A DNA stretch of 64,000 nt from Ruegeria aquimaris (GCF_025751555.1 NZ_JAOWLB010000004.1:248001-312000), one strand, 5' to 3'; positions 16,588-25,868 are shown, counted from the stretch's first letter. Numbers and translations: made by a program. Notes: generated by a model not told the origin, from the sequence alone.

Positions 16588-19106
16588 ACTGGATTGCCTC
16601 CCTGATCGGGGTCCTTTTCATTGGCCATTCGCTGTTCGGCCCGACCAATCCCGACATGCTGTCGGCGGTGCTCAAGGATACCGGTGTCCGGGTCGAGGCG
16701 CAGATCATCAACGGCGCACCGCTGTCCTACAACTGGGAAAACGGCGACAAGGCCGAGGGCGTGAACGCGCGAGAGGCGCTCTCGGGCGGCGGCTTTGATG
16801 CCGTGATCCTGACCGAGGCGATCCCGCTGGCCAACCAGATCCAGTATAACGACAGTGTCGGTTATGCCCGGCGCTACTATGATCTTGCGATCACGGCCAA
16901 CCCGCAGGCGCGGGTGTTCCTGCAAGAGACCTGGCACGACTTGCGGTCCGGCAGCGGTGCCCGAATCGAGCATGATGCGGGGGCGGAATTCCCCTGGCGG
17001 AACCGGATCGAACAGGATCTGGCGCATTGGCAATCCATCGTCGACGGGGTGAATGAAACCCGCCCGACCGGTGCCCCGCCGATGCGGCTCTTGCCCGCCG
17101 GACAGGCGATGCTGGCCCTGACCGACGCCATTGCCGAGGGCACCGTACCGGGGCTCGACCGCATTTCGCAGGTGTTTCATGACGACATCCACCCCAACGA
17201 TCTCGGCTTCTACTTTCTGACCATGGTGCAATACGCGGCGCTGACCGGGGAAACCCCGGTGGGCCTGCCGCACCGGCTGAAAGACCACTGGGGCCGCGCC
17301 TTTGATGCGCCCAACCCGGCGCAGGCAGCCCGCCTGCAAACCATCGCCTGGGAGGCGGTGCAGGCCAATACACCGCCCGCCCCGCCCGCTCCGGTCGCGC
17401 CGGAACCGGAACCGGAGCCGGTTGCCGCCGCAACCGGGACCGCCACGGCGCTGGAGCAAGGCTATGTTCCGCCGCCCGAACCCGATGGGCCGGTCGCCCT
17501 CGCCATCGGGCTGGCCGGGGTCAACGACTGGTCGGTGCAGCAGCCCTTTCTCGACGTCTTCAAGACCGCACGCCCCTGGATCGGCCACCTGCCCCGGCAG
17601 TTCGGCGGCGCCAGCTATGACGATTTGCAAGCGGCAGGCTACCTGGACGAAAACGGCTGGCCGCAGGCGATCCCGCCCGAGTTGGGTTCGGTCGGCACGC
17701 TGATCCTGACCGACCTGCCGGTCGAGGCGGTCTCGGCCGCCGGGCGCTATGTACTGCGCTTTGACGGCCAGGGCATCGTCGAGGTCTCGGGCCGGGCGGA
17801 AAACATCCGCTATGGCAAGAACCGGGTCGAATTCGACTATACCCCCGGCCCCGGACTGGTCGATATCCGCATCCAGCGCACCCATCGCGGCGGCGACTAT
17901 GTGCGCAACATCACCGTGGTGAAGCAAGAGCACCTTGCGGCCCATGATGCGGGCGCTCTGTTCAATCCCGATTGGCTGGACCGGTTGCAGGGCTTTCGCG
18001 CCCTGCGTTTCATGGACTGGATGCAGACCAACAATTCGCAGCAATCGGCCTGGGAGGGTCGTCCGAAACCAGCGGATTTCTCCTGGGCCGTCAAAGGCGT
18101 GCCAGTCGAGATCATGGTGGACCTTCTGAACCGCACCGGCGCGGATGGCTGGTTCAACATGCCCCACCTGGCCGATGACGACTATATCCGCCGCTTCGCC
18201 GAGACCGTGCGCGACACGCTCTGGATCGAACAGCACGCCTATGTGGAACTGTCCAACGAGGTCTGGAACTGGCAGTTCACCCAGGCGCAATGGGCCGAGG
18301 ATCAGGCCCGCGCGCGCTGGAACAAGAAGGACCACTGGGTCAGCTATTACGCCGCCCGCGCGGTCGAGATGGCCGATATCTGGGCCGAGGTCTATGGCGA
18401 TCAGGCCGAGGCGCGGTTGCTGCGGGTGATCTCTACACAGACCGGCTGGATCGGGCTGGAAGAGATGATCCTCGACGCGCCCGCATGGGTGGCCGAGGAA
18501 CCGGGCCGGGCCGCGCCCGCCCGCCATTTCGACGCCTATGCCGTGACCGGCTATTTCGGCGGCACGCTTGGCTGGGAACAGCGCCTGCCGATGCTGCGTC
18601 AGTGGCTGGCCGACAGTCGCGCCGAAGCGGCGGCGCAGGCCGAGGCCAAAGGGCTGACCGGGTCCGAGCGCGACGCTTACGTGGCCGAGCACCGGTTCGA
18701 CCTTGCCACCTCGCTGGCCTGGGCCGAGCTGCGCGACGGCGCGGCCAGCGGCGACGCGACCGATACGCTGGCGCAGAACCTTGGCACCCAACTGCCCTAT
18801 CACGCCGCCGTGGCGGCAAAATACGGGCTGGACCTGATCATGTACGAGGGCGGCAGCCACGTGGTGGGGCTGGGCCCGCTGATCGACGACGAGGAGATCA
18901 CCGCCTTTTTCACCCATTTCAACTATTCGCCGGAAATGGGCGATCTCTATTCCGATCTGATCCGGGGCTGGCATGCGGCGGGCGGGCAGTTGTTCACCGC
19001 CTATGCCGATGTCTACCGGCCCAACAAATGGGGCAGTTGGGGGCACCTGCGGCATCTCGACGACACCAACCCGCGCTGGGACGCGCTGGTGGAGTTCCTC
19101 AGGTGA
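16584..19106 (+). CDS. two-domain exported protein: SGNH-hydrolase-like domain fused to a glycosidase-like (TIM-barrel type) domain
   Basis: The 840-residue protein has a short hydrophobic N-terminus and an SGNH-like domain (about 1-250) with FIGHSLFGPTNPD near residue 12 and DDIHPNDLGFY near residue 203. A Pro/Glu linker (PPAPPAPVAPEPEPEP, about 262-280) leads to a second part of about 540 residues. That part contains YVELSNEVWNW with Glu559 and IMYEGGSH with Glu755, an arrangement that matches the acid/base (Asn-Glu) and nucleophile glutamates of clan GH-A glycoside hydrolases. A beta-rich segment (about 370-450) separates the linker from the barrel. It overlaps its neighbours by four bases on both sides. 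A periplasmic glycan-trimming and deacylating role is inferred. Confidence 0.6.
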   Translation: MNWIASLIGVLFIGHSLFGPTNPDMLSAVLKDTGVRVEAQIINGAPLSYNWENGDKAEGVNAREALSGGGFDAVILTEAIPLANQIQYNDSVGYARRYYDLAITANPQARVFLQETWHDLRSGSGARIEHDAGAEFPWRNRIEQDLAHWQSIVDGVNETRPTGAPPMRLLPAGQAMLALTDAIAEGTVPGLDRISQVFHDDIHPNDLGFYFLTMVQYAALTGETPVGLPHRLKDHWGRAFDAPNPAQAARLQTIAWEAVQANTPPAPPAPVAPEPEPEPVAAATGTATALEQGYVPPPEPDGPVALAIGLAGVNDWSVQQPFLDVFKTARPWIGHLPRQFGGASYDDLQAAGYLDENGWPQAIPPELGSVGTLILTDLPVEAVSAAGRYVLRFDGQGIVEVSGRAENIRYGKNRVEFDYTPGPGLVDIRIQRTHRGGDYVRNITVVKQEHLAAHDAGALFNPDWLDRLQGFRALRFMDWMQTNNSQQSAWEGRPKPADFSWAVKGVPVEIMVDLLNRTGADGWFNMPHLADDDYIRRFAETVRDTLWIEQHAYVELSNEVWNWQFTQAQWAEDQARARWNKKDHWVSYYAARAVEMADIWAEVYGDQAEARLLRVISTQTGWIGLEEMILDAPAWVAEEPGRAAPARHFDAYAVTGYFGGTLGWEQRLPMLRQWLADSRAEAAAQAEAKGLTGSERDAYVAEHRFDLATSLAWAELRDGAASGDATDTLAQNLGTQLPYHAAVAAKYGLDLIMYEGGSHVVGLGPLIDDEEITAFFTHFNYSPEMGDLYSDLIRGWHAAGGQLFTAYADVYRPNKWGSWGHLRHLDDTNPRWDALVEFLR

Positions 19107-19948
19107 CCCGGCACCTCAGCGTCATCATCCCGGCCCATGACGAGGCCGAGTGGATCGGCGCCTGCGCCCGCGCGCTTCTGGCCTCGGACCCGCTGCCCGA
19201 TGGCTGGCGGGGCGAGGCGCTGGTGGTCGCCAACGGGTGCAGCGACGACACCGCAGCGCGCGCCCGCGCGCTTGCGGATCTGGCTGCGGAACGGGGCTGG
19301 GGCTGGACGGTGCTGGAGCTAGCCGAGGGCGGCAAGCTCGGTGCGCTCAACGCCGGAGATGCCGCCGCACAGGGGCCGCTGCGCGCCTATCTCGATGCCG
19401 ATGTGCGGGTCGATCCCGGTCTGATGGCGGCGCTGGTGGCGGCGCTCGACACCGATGCGCCCCGCTACGCCAGCGGTGCGCCGCGCGTCGCCCCGGCCCG
19501 CAGCTGGATCACCCGCGCCTACGGCCGGTTCTGGCAGACCCTGCCCTTTGTCACCACCGGCGTGCCGGGGTTCGGCCTGTTTGCGGTGAACTCTGCCGGG
19601 CGTGCCCGCTGGAAGAGCTGGCCCGATATCATCTCGGACGACACCTTTGTGCGGCTCAGCTTTGCCCCCACCGAACGGCTGCGGGTCGCACCTGGCTACG
19701 ACTGGCCGATGGTCGAAGGCTTTGCCAATCTCGTCCGGGTGCGCCGCCGCCAGAACGCAGGCGTGGCCGAGGTGGCGGCGTTGTTTCCGCAACTGGCGGC
19801 AAATGACGGCACACCCCGCCTGGGGCTGTCCGGCCTGATCCGTCGGATGCTGCGCGACCCGGTCGGGTTCACGGTCTATGCCACCGTGGCATTGGCGGTG
19901 AAAACACCGCTTTTTCGCGCGCGTAATCGCTGGGCGCGCGGTCGCTGA
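19103..19948 (+). CDS. family 2 glycosyltransferase
   Basis: The 281-residue protein opens with LSVIIPAHDEAEWIGACARALL, followed by VVANGCSDDTAARARAL, then GKLGALNAGDAAA and the divalent-metal motif YLDADVRVDPGL near residue 95, the standard GT-A family 2 pattern. A hydrophobic C-terminal stretch near FTVYATVALAVKT may associate with the membrane. The start is GTG at 19103, overlapping the previous stop (GTGA); the longer frame in this register is out-of-context coding. It ends the long forward operon that begins with the PKS and converges on the family 4 glycosyltransferase. The donor sugar is not identifiable. Confidence 0.88.
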   Translation: MTRHLSVIIPAHDEAEWIGACARALLASDPLPDGWRGEALVVANGCSDDTAARARALADLAAERGWGWTVLELAEGGKLGALNAGDAAAQGPLRAYLDADVRVDPGLMAALVAALDTDAPRYASGAPRVAPARSWITRAYGRFWQTLPFVTTGVPGFGLFAVNSAGRARWKSWPDIISDDTFVRLSFAPTERLRVAPGYDWPMVEGFANLVRVRRRQNAGVAEVAALFPQLAANDGTPRLGLSGLIRRMLRDPVGFTVYATVALAVKTPLFRARNRWARGR

Positions 19949-19966
19949 GGCTGGCGCACCTGCAAC

Positions 19967-21166
19967 TCAGCCGTTTTCAAAGTAACCCGCCAGTTTCGCC
20001 GCCTCGGTATCGATGTCATGCCGCTCCAGCACCCGCGCGCGACCGGCCTGTCCCATCTGGTCCAGCCGCTCCTGCCCCGTCTCGGCCAGCTCTGCCAATG
20101 CATCGGCCAGCGCCGCCACATCGCCCGCAGGCACCAGCCAGCCGGTCTCGCCGGGCCGCACCAGCTCGGGCGTGCCAGCCACATAGGTGGCCACCACCGG
20201 ACGCGCCGCCGCCATCGCCTCCATCACCACCATCGGCAGGCCTTCAGCAAAACTCGGCATCACCAGCGCATGCGCGGCGTCCAGCGCCGCGCGCACCCCC
20301 TCCTGATCCAGCCAGCCGGTGAGCGTGACATTGCCGCCCAGATCCAGCTCTGAAATTGCGCGCTCCAGATCGCCGCGCATTTCGCCATCGCCCACCAGGT
20401 CCAGATGCGCCTGTGGATGGGTCCGCACCAACCGTGCCATCGCCTGAAGCAGGATCATCTGCCCCTTCTGCTCGACAAACCGGCCCACCGCGACCAGCCG
20501 CAGCGGCCCGCCCGGCACCGGCACCGGGTCGGCAAAGGCCGCGGGCTCGATCCCGCAATGGACCACCCGCAACCGGTCCCAGCCCGCAAACGCGGTCCAG
20601 CGACACAGCTGGCTGCGGCCAAACTGGCTGACCCCCACGGCAAAGCGGGCGCGCGCCAGTTTCTCGGGTAGGGACAGCGCCGCCGGGGCGTCGAACTCCT
20701 CGGGTCCGTGCACGGTAAAGGAAAATCCCGGCCCGCCCAGCGCCTCGGCCAGCATGGCGACAGTCGCGGAATTGGTACCGAAATGAGCATGCAGATGGGT
20801 GACCCCGGCTGCACGGCAGCGCTCTGCCACATGGGCGGCCTCGCCCAGATAGATCAGGTGCCTCAGCCGCCCCGCCGGGGATACCCGGCCACAGCGCAGC
20901 GCCAGCCGCAAAGCGGCGAAGCCGCGGCCCGGCGCCGCAAGGAACCGGCGCAACAGTGCCGCCCCCAGCCCCAAGGCACCGCGATCCAGCACGTATTCGG
21001 TGCGCTCCGCCTCGGCCTGATCGCGCGCGTCGACCAGCGGCGTCGCGGCGCGGCGCATCGCCAGCCGCTGGACCGGCACGCCCTGCCGCTCCAGCGCCTG
21101 CACCTCGCGCCGGATGAAACTGTGCGAGGGTTGCGGATAGGTATTCAGAACATATGCGATTGTCAC
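19967..21166 (-). CDS. family 4 glycosyltransferase
   Basis: The 399-residue protein has the GT-B layout: an N-terminal acceptor half starting VTIAYVLNTYPQPSHSFIRREVQAL and a C-terminal nucleotide-sugar half with VGRFVEQKGQMILLQAMARL near residue 215 and the E-x7-E type segment PSFAEGLPMVVMEAMAAARPVVAT near residue 300. This is characteristic of family 4 retaining transferases in capsule and exopolysaccharide clusters. I chose GTG at 21166 because it directly precedes the conserved N-terminus and AGGT lies upstream; the longer frame runs into low-complexity sequence. It is divergent from the flippase gene across a 201-bp gap. Confidence 0.88.
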   Translation of the reverse strand: MTIAYVLNTYPQPSHSFIRREVQALERQGVPVQRLAMRRAATPLVDARDQAEAERTEYVLDRGALGLGAALLRRFLAAPGRGFAALRLALRCGRVSPAGRLRHLIYLGEAAHVAERCRAAGVTHLHAHFGTNSATVAMLAEALGGPGFSFTVHGPEEFDAPAALSLPEKLARARFAVGVSQFGRSQLCRWTAFAGWDRLRVVHCGIEPAAFADPVPVPGGPLRLVAVGRFVEQKGQMILLQAMARLVRTHPQAHLDLVGDGEMRGDLERAISELDLGGNVTLTGWLDQEGVRAALDAAHALVMPSFAEGLPMVVMEAMAAARPVVATYVAGTPELVRPGETGWLVPAGDVAALADALAELAETGQERLDQMGQAGRARVLERHDIDTEAAKLAGYFENG

Positions 21167-21299
21167 GGCGGCGGGACCTGCGGCGTTGGCTTGGCCAAGA
21201 GGTACCGCGCGCCGGGCGGCCTGCCTACCCGCCCGCCGGAACCCGCTGCCCGCCTGTGGACCCGGCGCCACAAGCGGGCGTCGCGCGCTGCCGCTCCGA

Positions 21300-21328
21300 T
21301 TGACCCGAAGCGGCGCGCTTTCTAGCGT
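21300..21328 (+). promoter_or_regulatory. candidate sigma70-type promoter for the flippase gene
   Basis: TTGACC (21300-21305), a 17-bp spacer, then TAGCGT (21323-21328) lie about 40 bp upstream of the flippase ATG in the 201-bp gap between divergent genes. The -35 match is good and the -10 match is weak, as is common in GC-rich alphaproteobacteria. No transcription data support it. Confidence 0.4.
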
Positions 21329-21367
21329 GGCGCCACAAGGGCCAAAGGCCAGCAGCAGGGATCCCAG

Positions 21368-22726
21368 ATGTCGCGTCTTCTCTCCGCCTTCAGCGGTTCC
21401 GGCCTGATGGCCCGCGTCCTGCGCAGCGCCTCGTGGCTGATGGTGGGCTATGGCGGCAGCCAGGCCTTGCGGCTGGCGGCGAACCTGATCATGACGCGGC
21501 TGCTCTTCCCCGAGGCCTTTGGCATCATGACCCTGGTCACCGTCGTCATCGTCGGCCTCAGCCTGTTTTCCGATGTCGGCGTCGGCCCCGCGATCGCACA
21601 GAACCCGCGCGGCGACGACCCCGATTTCCTCAACACCGCCTGGACCATACAGGTATTCCGGGGCTGCATGCTGTTTGCGGTGGCCTGCCTGCTGACGATC
21701 CCGGTCGCCCGGTTCTACCACGAGCCGGACCTGGTCAAATACCTGCCGGTGGGCGCGCTGGCGCTGCTGGTGTCGGGCTTCTTCCCGACCCGGATCGAAA
21801 CCGCGCACCGCCACCTGCTGGTCGGGCGCCTGACCGTGCTGGACCTGGCAAGTCAGGTCATCGGCATCGGCTTCATGGTGATCTATGCCGAACTGACCCA
21901 ATCGGTGATGGCGCTGGCGCTGGGTGGCGTAGTCACGGCTGTGGCCAAGCTGATCCTGACCCATTTCCTGCTGCCCGGCCCGGTGAACCGGTTCCGCTGG
22001 GAGCGCGCCGCCGCCGATGACCTGATCCATTTCGGCAAGTGGATCTTTCTCTCCACCGCGCTGACCTTTGTCATCAGCCAGGGCGACCGCGCCATCCTGG
22101 GCCGCTACCTCAGCATCGACATGCTGGGGATCTACAATATCGGCTACTTTCTGGGCAGCTTTCCGATGATGGCGGGGCTGTCGATGATCGGCCGCATCAT
22201 GATCCCGGTCTACCGCGACAAGCCGCCCGCCGAGAACGCCACCAACCGCCGCCACCTGAGCCGCCTGCGCGCCGGGATGAGCCTGTCGATCGGGCTGGCG
22301 CTGCTCTTGATGGCCGCGATCGGGCCGCAGCTGGTGGGGCTGCTCTATGACGAGCGCTATCAGCTGGCCGGGCCGATGGTCACGCTGATCGCGCTGTCCT
22401 TTTACCCCCGGCTGGTCATCCTGACCTATGACAACGTGGCGCTCGCCATGGGCGACAGCCGGTCGTATTTCATCGTGATGATGGTGCGGGCGGTGCTCCA
22501 GATCCTGTGGATCCTGCTGGGGCTTGCGTATTTCGGACTGGTCGGCGGCATCGTGTCTATGGCGCTGGCCACCATCGCCAGCTATCCGGCGGTGGTCTGG
22601 CTGGCGCGCAAGTACGGGGCCTGGGACGTGCGCCACGATATCGTGGCAGTGCTGACCGGGGTATTGGCCACAGGCCTGATCCTGTGGATGCACTGGGCCG
22701 ATATCGCCCTGCTGGCGGGGTATTGA
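21368..22726 (+). CDS. lipopolysaccharide/oligosaccharide flippase (Wzx/MATE-like polysaccharide exporter)
   Basis: The 452-residue product is a polytopic membrane protein with about twelve to fourteen spans, of normal length for the polysaccharide flippase family. The N-terminal part SWLMVGYGGSQALRLAANLIMTRLLFPEAFGIMTLV is a typical family opening, with an amphipathic first helix and an LLFPE..G motif. It would move lipid-linked repeat units across the cytoplasmic membrane before polymerisation by the Wzy-like protein. It ends 20 bases before the stop of the convergent wzz-like gene. The assignment is firm at family level and the substrate is not deducible. Confidence 0.9.
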   Translation: MSRLLSAFSGSGLMARVLRSASWLMVGYGGSQALRLAANLIMTRLLFPEAFGIMTLVTVVIVGLSLFSDVGVGPAIAQNPRGDDPDFLNTAWTIQVFRGCMLFAVACLLTIPVARFYHEPDLVKYLPVGALALLVSGFFPTRIETAHRHLLVGRLTVLDLASQVIGIGFMVIYAELTQSVMALALGGVVTAVAKLILTHFLLPGPVNRFRWERAAADDLIHFGKWIFLSTALTFVISQGDRAILGRYLSIDMLGIYNIGYFLGSFPMMAGLSMIGRIMIPVYRDKPPAENATNRRHLSRLRAGMSLSIGLALLLMAAIGPQLVGLLYDERYQLAGPMVTLIALSFYPRLVILTYDNVALAMGDSRSYFIVMMVRAVLQILWILLGLAYFGLVGGIVSMALATIASYPAVVWLARKYGAWDVRHDIVAVLTGVLATGLILWMHWADIALLAGY

Positions 22727-22735
22727 GGTTTTTTG

Positions 22736-22758
22736 GCCTGCGGTGCTATTCCGCAGGC
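22736..22758. repeat. inverted repeat between convergent flippase and wzz-like genes
   Basis: GCCTGCGG (22736-22743) and CCGCAGGC (22751-22758) form a perfect 8-bp stem with a 7-base loop that includes the stop codon of the wzz-like gene. A run of six T precedes it on the plus strand, so it is not a canonical terminator in either direction, but it may protect or end transcripts. Confidence 0.4.
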
Positions 22759-24020
22759 GCGCGCGGTCTGCGGAACCGGTGGGTCAGGCGCTGCCACAGC
22801 GATCGGCGCGGCGCGCTGGCATCAAGATAGGGCACCACCACCACCGGGCGAAAGCCCAGTTCACGCTCCATCTGGTCGGCGCTGCGGATCACCGGGTTGC
22901 GCCATTCCAGCACATAGGCCAGCGCCAGCGCCACCCCAATACTGCCCGCCAACCCCAGAAGCGCCAGCTTCTTGCGGCTTTCGGTCACCGGATAGTCGGG
23001 TATGGCGGCTTCTTCGATCACCGTCAGGCGCTCCGCCTGACGCTCGGCCTCGATCAGGAACCCCATCTCGGCCTCGTTGCGGCGGCTCACCACCTGTGCC
23101 AGCTGGTCGCGCAACTGATCGAGGCTGCGGTCATAGGCGCCCAGCGCGCGCTCCACCTCGGGGCTGCTTTCGATCAGCCGCTCCAGCGCGGTCTTGCGCT
23201 CCTCCAGCAGGTCGCGCTGCGCATCCAGCGTGGCCAGTTGCTCGCTCAGATCCTTGCGCAGGCGCTCGGCGGTGGCGGGCCGCTCGCTCTGGCTTGCCAG
23301 TTCCATCGCGCGTTCGAGCCGGATGCGCTCGCGCGCAATGTCCAGCAGCCCGTCGTTGATCGTGCTGATCTCGCCACGCCGCGCCTCGACCGCGCCCGGC
23401 AGGCTCAGTTGATGGGTGGCCCGATAGGCTTCGATCTCGGCGTCGAGCCTTTCGATATCCTGCTCCAGCGCCGCCTTTTGCGCGTCAAAGAAGGTCAGCG
23501 TTGCCCGCGCGTTGTCGATACGGGTCTGTTTGCTCAACTCGATGGTGCGCTGTCCGAACTCATGCGCCACCTGCTGCGCCAGTTCCGGCGTCGGCATCCG
23601 GGCGGTGATGCTGAGAACCGAAATCGCGCCATCGTCGGAATAGCCCTCGCGCGCCGCCGCGGTCCCCTCGATCCGCACCGCCGTGCGCAACATGTTCACC
23701 TTGGCCTGCGGCTTGAGCCCCGGCAGATCGTCATAGATCCCGTATTTCTCGATAATCTCCAGCATGGTGCCACGCGTGGTCAGGATCTGCTGGATCAGCT
23801 GCAAGCGCCGGGCCGAGGACCCCTCGACCGTGCTGCGCGCCAGTTCGTCCGACACCACCGGGCGCGCGATCTGGATGACTTCGTAGGATTCGTATTCGTG
23901 CTGGCGACTCATCGCCACAATCAGCGACAGCACCGATCCCAGCAGGATCACGCCAAGAATCAGCCGCGCCCTGCGGCGCAGCATGTCGATCACATCGCTG
24001 ATCGAATAGATCGGCCCCAT
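22746..24020 (-). CDS. Wzz/GumC-like polysaccharide chain-length determinant
   Basis: The 424-residue protein has the family layout: a short cytosolic N-terminus (ISDVIDMLRRRARLI), a first membrane span (about 20-38, LILGVILLGSVLSLIVAM), a long periplasmic part rich in Glu, Arg, Leu and Gln that is predicted to form coiled coils (about 180-330), and a C-terminal span (about 350-372) followed by a cytosolic tail. Such proteins set the length of the exported chain and usually work with a CapB/Wzc-type tyrosine kinase, here the next gene upstream on the same strand. The C-terminal kinase domain of fused Wzc proteins is absent, consistent with a split pair. Confidence 0.88.
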   Translation of the reverse strand: MGPIYSISDVIDMLRRRARLILGVILLGSVLSLIVAMSRQHEYESYEVIQIARPVVSDELARSTVEGSSARRLQLIQQILTTRGTMLEIIEKYGIYDDLPGLKPQAKVNMLRTAVRIEGTAAAREGYSDDGAISVLSITARMPTPELAQQVAHEFGQRTIELSKQTRIDNARATLTFFDAQKAALEQDIERLDAEIEAYRATHQLSLPGAVEARRGEISTINDGLLDIARERIRLERAMELASQSERPATAERLRKDLSEQLATLDAQRDLLEERKTALERLIESSPEVERALGAYDRSLDQLRDQLAQVVSRRNEAEMGFLIEAERQAERLTVIEEAAIPDYPVTESRKKLALLGLAGSIGVALALAYVLEWRNPVIRSADQMERELGFRPVVVVPYLDASAPRRSLWQRLTHRFRRPRAPAE

Positions 24021-24116
24021 ACCTGCTGTCTCACTCGTTCCAATTGCCTGCTCCGATCCAGTGAACAGACCACGGCATACCGACTAAAATATGGCAACCG
24101 GTTGCAAAAACGAAGG

Positions 24117-25061
24117 TCAAACCACGTAGTTTTCCTGACCGGCCTCGCGCCCCCGGTTCAGCACAACGCCCAGCAGCGGGACATCCACGCCCAGCACCTG
24201 CTCACATCGGCGGACATGCTCGGAGGTGGTCATGGTACCGTCCGCCACCAGCAGCACGCCATCGACGCTGTCGACAAAGGCAGCCAGATCGTCATGCGCC
24301 AGAACCGCGGGCATGTCGCACAGGATCACATCCGGGCTTAGCTCTGCCTGCATCTCGTCCAGAACCGCTCCGGCGGTCTGCGAATGCAACAGCTCCGAGG
24401 CGTCGCGCACCGGCCCGGCGCCCAGGCCGATGGCCAGCGTGTCGCCACAGCGTATCAGGTGATCCAGATACGAGGTCTCGCCCCGCAGCAGGCCCCGCAT
24501 GTCGGCCCTTGCCGGCATATCCAGCGCGGCGGCAATACCGGGGTCGCGCATGTTCATGTCCAGCAGCACTGTCCGGCTGCCCGGAACCCGCGCCATGCTC
24601 AGCGCCAGGTTCACCGCCGTAAAGGTCGCGCCACAGCCTTCGGTCGGGGCGGCGATGGCGACCCGGGTCCAGCCCTTTGCCTTGAGCGTCTGAAGCAGAC
24701 GCGTGCGCATCACGTCAAAGGCCTTGGCCGCGGGATCGCCTCGAAACAGGTTGACCAGCGGCATCCGCCCCTTCTGCGGCAGGCGCAGCCCCAGCGAGGT
24801 GTGGTGCAGCCGCAGCCAGGGTTCCGGCAGGGTCATCGGCAGGGTCTGCCGTTTTGCCGGTTCCGGTGCCGGCTTGGCCTGGCTCCGGGGCGCGACGGTC
24901 TCGGGCTCGACCTTGGCCGGGCGGCGTGCCTCGGCGATCAGCGCGGCCTTGCGCCGGAACGGGCGGTTTTCCGTCCGATCGTCGTCCATGCCGTCGTCCT
25001 GATCGCGCATATCAGCAGCCTTGTCCCACTTCGGAGCCAGTCTCTTGTCATGATACGCCAT
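24117..25061 (-). CDS. CapB/CpsD-like ATPase (BY-kinase family) with altered Walker A
   Basis: The 314-residue protein has a long charged N-terminal region (about 1-100) and then a MinD/BY-kinase-like ATPase domain. The Walker A' segment VLLDMNMRDPG (about 165) and Walker B segment DVILCDMPAVL (about 240) are present. The P-loop position reads APTEGCGATFTAVNLA, where Ala145 replaces the lysine expected in GxGK[ST]. The C-terminus ends in ENYVV with one tyrosine instead of the tyrosine cluster of active BY-kinases. I chose ATG 25061 because AGGAG lies seven bases upstream. It probably partners the Wzz-like protein, but catalytic competence is doubtful. Confidence 0.82.
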   Translation of the reverse strand: MAYHDKRLAPKWDKAADMRDQDDGMDDDRTENRPFRRKAALIAEARRPAKVEPETVAPRSQAKPAPEPAKRQTLPMTLPEPWLRLHHTSLGLRLPQKGRMPLVNLFRGDPAAKAFDVMRTRLLQTLKAKGWTRVAIAAPTEGCGATFTAVNLALSMARVPGSRTVLLDMNMRDPGIAAALDMPARADMRGLLRGETSYLDHLIRCGDTLAIGLGAGPVRDASELLHSQTAGAVLDEMQAELSPDVILCDMPAVLAHDDLAAFVDSVDGVLLVADGTMTTSEHVRRCEQVLGVDVPLLGVVLNRGREAGQENYVV

Positions 25062-25103
25062 TTGCCAGCTCCTGATCGATGATTTCCAATTCACCTTAAC
25101 CGT

Positions 25104-25868
25104 TCAATAACCGGTGCGCCGCACCACCACCGATGTCGTCCGCAGCAGCAGCGCCAGATCGTAACCAAAGCTCAGATCGCGGGCATAATCCGCATCCAGC
25201 TTGCCGCGATAGTCAAAGCGCGAGTTGTTCCGGTCCGACACCTGCCAAAGGCCGGTAATGCCCGGGCGCACCGAAAAATAAGCCTTGGCGCAGCCATAAA
25301 GCGGCAGCTGCTCGGGCAGCATCGGGCGCGGGCCGACCAGGCTCATCTCGCCTTTCAGCACATTCCACAGTTGCGGCAACTCATCCAGCGAGGTCCGGCG
25401 CAGAAACCCGCCCACCCGGGTGATCCGCGGATCCTGCTTCAGCTTCTGGGTCGCGTCCCATTCCGCCCGCATCTGCGGGTTTTCCTTGAGCAACCGGGCC
25501 AGGCGCGCGTCTGCGTCCATCACCATCGTGCGCAGCTTGACGATCTTGTATTGCTTGCCGTTCCGGCCCAGCCGCGCCTGCCAGTAGAACGGGTTGCCCC
25601 CCTCCAGCCACAGCGCCAGCGCGCAGAATGCCACGATCATCGCGGAGACCGGCAAGGACAGGAAAACGAAGGCCACATCCAAGACGCGCTTGCCAAAGGA
25701 CGCGTACCAGCCAGGCTTGCGGACAACCTGCCCCCCCAGGTTCTCCATCGGTCTGCGCGGCGCCGCGGCCCCCCGCCCGCTTGCGACGGCATAGGCCGGG
25801 ATCGCGGCCGCCCCCGATGTGCCGGGCACTCTGGCCGCAAGCGACGCCTCTTGGATGTAGTCCTTCAT
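25104..25868 (-). CDS. polyprenyl-phosphate sugar-1-phosphate transferase (initiating bacterial sugar transferase)
   Basis: The 254-residue protein starts repeat-unit synthesis by transferring a sugar-1-phosphate to undecaprenyl phosphate. It has a low-complexity cytosolic N-terminus, a hydrophobic re-entrant helix (about 68-90, VFLSLPVSAMIVAFCALAL), and the family core: KIVKLRTMVMDADARL (about 108), DPRITRVGGFLRRTSLDELPQL (about 145), GEMSLVGPRPMLPEQ (about 173) and RPGITGLWQVSDRNN (about 203). The catalytic Asp-Glu pair is in SLDELPQ. The start at 25868 follows a very strong GAGGGGGGGGAA site. It leads the minus-strand operon sugar transferase - CapB-like - Wzz-like. Confidence 0.93.
   Translation of the reverse strand: MKDYIQEASLAARVPGTSGAAAIPAYAVASGRGAAAPRRPMENLGGQVVRKPGWYASFGKRVLDVAFVFLSLPVSAMIVAFCALALWLEGGNPFYWQARLGRNGKQYKIVKLRTMVMDADARLARLLKENPQMRAEWDATQKLKQDPRITRVGGFLRRTSLDELPQLWNVLKGEMSLVGPRPMLPEQLPLYGCAKAYFSVRPGITGLWQVSDRNNSRFDYRGKLDADYARDLSFGYDLALLLRTTSVVVRRTGY

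Noticed and set aside
22731-22758. Terminator for the flippase gene
   Set aside because: The T-run precedes the stem on the plus strand and an A-run would follow it on the minus strand, so it is not canonical either way; kept only as an inverted repeat.
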